From assembly GCA_025924295.1 (NCBI GenBank), contig JAICEG010000315.1, positions 1-6,261 on the forward strand: a stretch of 6,261 nucleotides of DNA. Reading direction: 5' to 3'. The position numbers and the translations under genes were made by a program. This DNA is from Vicinamibacteria bacterium. Its GTDB lineage: Bacteria; Acidobacteriota; Vicinamibacteria; Vicinamibacterales; UBA2999. The notes beneath the pieces are model-generated. The model had not been told where the DNA came from. It was given only the letters and a program-made list of their open reading frames with translations, and searched no databases. How positions within the stretch are numbered: position 1 is the first letter of the stretch; each line of letters starts with the position of its first letter. Positions 5,070 to 6,261 of the stretch are shown here, piece after piece.

Positions 5070-6261
5070 ATGCCACACCACAAAACTCAGCTCTCCGATG
5101 TCGACAGGCGACGCTTCCTGCGCCACACCTGGGACGGCGTGACCGCGAGCATCGCGCTTTCGCTGCTGTCCGGGCACGACCTCTTTGCCTCGTCGTCATT
5201 CGGCGATAACCCGTTTACGCTTGGTGTGGCCTCTGGTGATCCGACGCCGGGGGGCATCGTGCTGTGGACTCGACTGGCTCCCGATCCAGTCGACCCGGCT
5301 CGCCTCGGTCGTCGCTCGATTCCGGTTGGCTGGCGTGTGGCGACCGACAGCCGAATGCGTCACGTGGTTGCGCGAGGGACGGCGCGGGCCGAGGCGGAGC
5401 TGGCGCACTCGGTGCACGTCGAGGTCAACGGCCTTCGGCCCGGCCGCGACTACTTCTATCAGTTCGACGTGCGGCACGAGGAAAGCGCGGTCGGCCATTT
5501 CCGGACGGCTCCCCATCCGCACGACCTGCTGCGCAGGCTGCAGTTCGCGTTCGCGACCTGCCAGGATTGGGCGAGCGGTTACTACACCGCCTACCGCGAC
5601 ATGCTCGCGCACGATCTCGATCTGGTCCTCCACCTCGGTGACTACACGTACGAGTACGCGATTGGTATGACGCCTCGGGGCCAGGTGCCGGCCGGTTTCG
5701 AACCGGAGACGATCGATCTGCGCACCTACCGGCTGCGCCATACGCTCTACAAGCTCGATCCCGACCTGCAGGCCGTGCATGCCAAATTCCCGTTCCTGGT
5801 GATTTGGGACGATCACGAAGTGCAGAACGACTACTCGGGGCTGGCACCGGAATGGGGAAGCCCATCACCGGCGTTCACCGCTCGTCGTGCCGCCGCGTAC
5901 CAGGCGTACTACGAGCACATGCCCATCAACGCACGGACGGCGTTCACCAAGACTGGTCTGCGGATCTACCGGCGAATACGCTACGGCCGTCTCGCCGAGT
6001 TCACGATGCTCGATGACCGGCAGTACCGGACGGACAACCCGTGCGGCGATGGCGAGTCGCTGCGCTGTGACGCCGCGCTGACCGGCAGCTACACCATGCT
6101 CGGTCGCTCGCAGGAGCGCTGGGTGGCGCGTGGCTTCAACCGCTCCGACGCGGTCTGGAACGTCGTCGGGCAGCAACTGCTGCTCGCCGAACTGGAGCAC
6201 GCGTCGATTCAGGAGAACTATTACTGGAACGATGCGTGGGACGGATACCCGCTGGCGCGTC
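5070..6261 (+). CDS. phoD: PhoD-family alkaline phosphatase/phosphodiesterase, Tat-exported, 3' end missing
   Basis: The frame is open from the ATG at 5070 to the window end (397 full codons), so the C-terminus is missing; family members usually run to about 500 residues or more. PhoD enzymes hydrolyse phosphomonoesters and phosphodiesters outside the cytoplasm using iron and calcium. The N-terminus has a twin-arginine motif, DRRRFLR (12-18), followed by a hydrophobic stretch (24-41), so export should be by Tat. NPFTLGVASGDPT (47-59) and GIVLWTRLAP (62-71) mark the PhoD N-terminal domain. The metallophosphatase domain shows ATCQDW (162-167), LGDYTYEY (189-196), VIWDDHEVQNDY (244-255), LDDRQYR (314-320) and VVGQQ (365-369). 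C164, D191 and Y194 match the Cys, Asp and Tyr that hold iron in B. subtilis PhoD as I recall it. The ribosome binding site is weak (AGAG at 5061-5064), which fits translation coupled to the gene upstream. PhoD genes are often phosphate-starvation controlled, but no Pho box is evident. Confidence 0.93.
   Translation, partial: MPHHKTQLSDVDRRRFLRHTWDGVTASIALSLLSGHDLFASSSFGDNPFTLGVASGDPTPGGIVLWTRLAPDPVDPARLGRRSIPVGWRVATDSRMRHVVARGTARAEAELAHSVHVEVNGLRPGRDYFYQFDVRHEESAVGHFRTAPHPHDLLRRLQFAFATCQDWASGYYTAYRDMLAHDLDLVLHLGDYTYEYAIGMTPRGQVPAGFEPETIDLRTYRLRHTLYKLDPDLQAVHAKFPFLVIWDDHEVQNDYSGLAPEWGSPSPAFTARRAAAYQAYYEHMPINARTAFTKTGLRIYRRIRYGRLAEFTMLDDRQYRTDNPCGDGESLRCDAALTGSYTMLGRSQERWVARGFNRSDAVWNVVGQQLLLAELEHASIQENYYWNDAWDGYPLAR

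Noticed and set aside
5196..5816. 206-codon open frame on the minus strand over phoD
   Set aside because: Antisense to a well-supported PhoD frame; composition and lack of motifs mark it as a shadow.

Overview
The window is GC-rich (clearly above 60% G+C by eye) bacterial chromosome with short intergenic gaps. I see no phage, transposase, CRISPR, tRNA or rRNA signal. The gene content points to a soil- or sediment-type bacterium: a plant/cyanobacterial-type GlgC, a Tat-exported PhoD, a membrane-fused spermidine-synthase-like protein and a small winged-helix-like protein of a kind I associate with Acidobacteriota. Acidobacteriota, perhaps near Vicinamibacteria, is my best guess. It is inference only, because no marker gene is present.

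Layout, left to right. (1) 1-1471, plus strand: the C-terminal part of a membrane-anchored spermidine-synthase-like methyltransferase-fold protein, cut by the window start. (2) 1472-1547: a convergent gap with two abutting perfect or near-perfect hairpins. (3) 1548-2819, minus strand: glgC, ADP-glucose pyrophosphorylase, apparently complete. (4) 2820-2999: a divergent intergenic region with a GC hairpin and a small palindrome. (5) 3000-3737, plus: a family 2 glycosyltransferase. (6) 3738-3768: a heptanucleotide tandem repeat that also supplies the ribosome binding site of the next gene. (7) 3769-4518, plus: a PHP-domain metal-dependent phosphoesterase with a full ligand set, probably in one operon with the glycosyltransferase. 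(8) 4519-4802: a 284-base gap with a GC hairpin, a signal-peptide-like remnant on the minus strand and a 16-base perfect palindrome touching the next ribosome binding site. (9) 4803-5042, plus: a small winged-helix-like protein of unknown function. (10) 5070 to the end, plus: a PhoD-family alkaline phosphatase/phosphodiesterase with a twin-arginine signal, cut by the window end. This last gene is open at its 3' end over 397 codons.

How the genes fit together: GlgC makes ADP-glucose for glycogen, but no glgA, glgB or glgP is in view. The glycosyltransferase and PHP protein look like a two-gene unit in surface-glycan or glycolipid metabolism; the PHP substrate is unknown. The small protein and PhoD are 27 bases apart and probably co-transcribed; PhoD would release phosphate from phosphodiesters outside the cytoplasm.

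I do not see a convincing new multi-gene system. The most unusual signals are in the intergenic DNA: a 7-base tandem repeat acting as a ribosome binding site, a palindrome that can mask another ribosome binding site, and CTAG restricted to three CCTAGG sites that all lie at gene ends or between genes, two of them inside a 12-base inverted repeat bracketing glgC.
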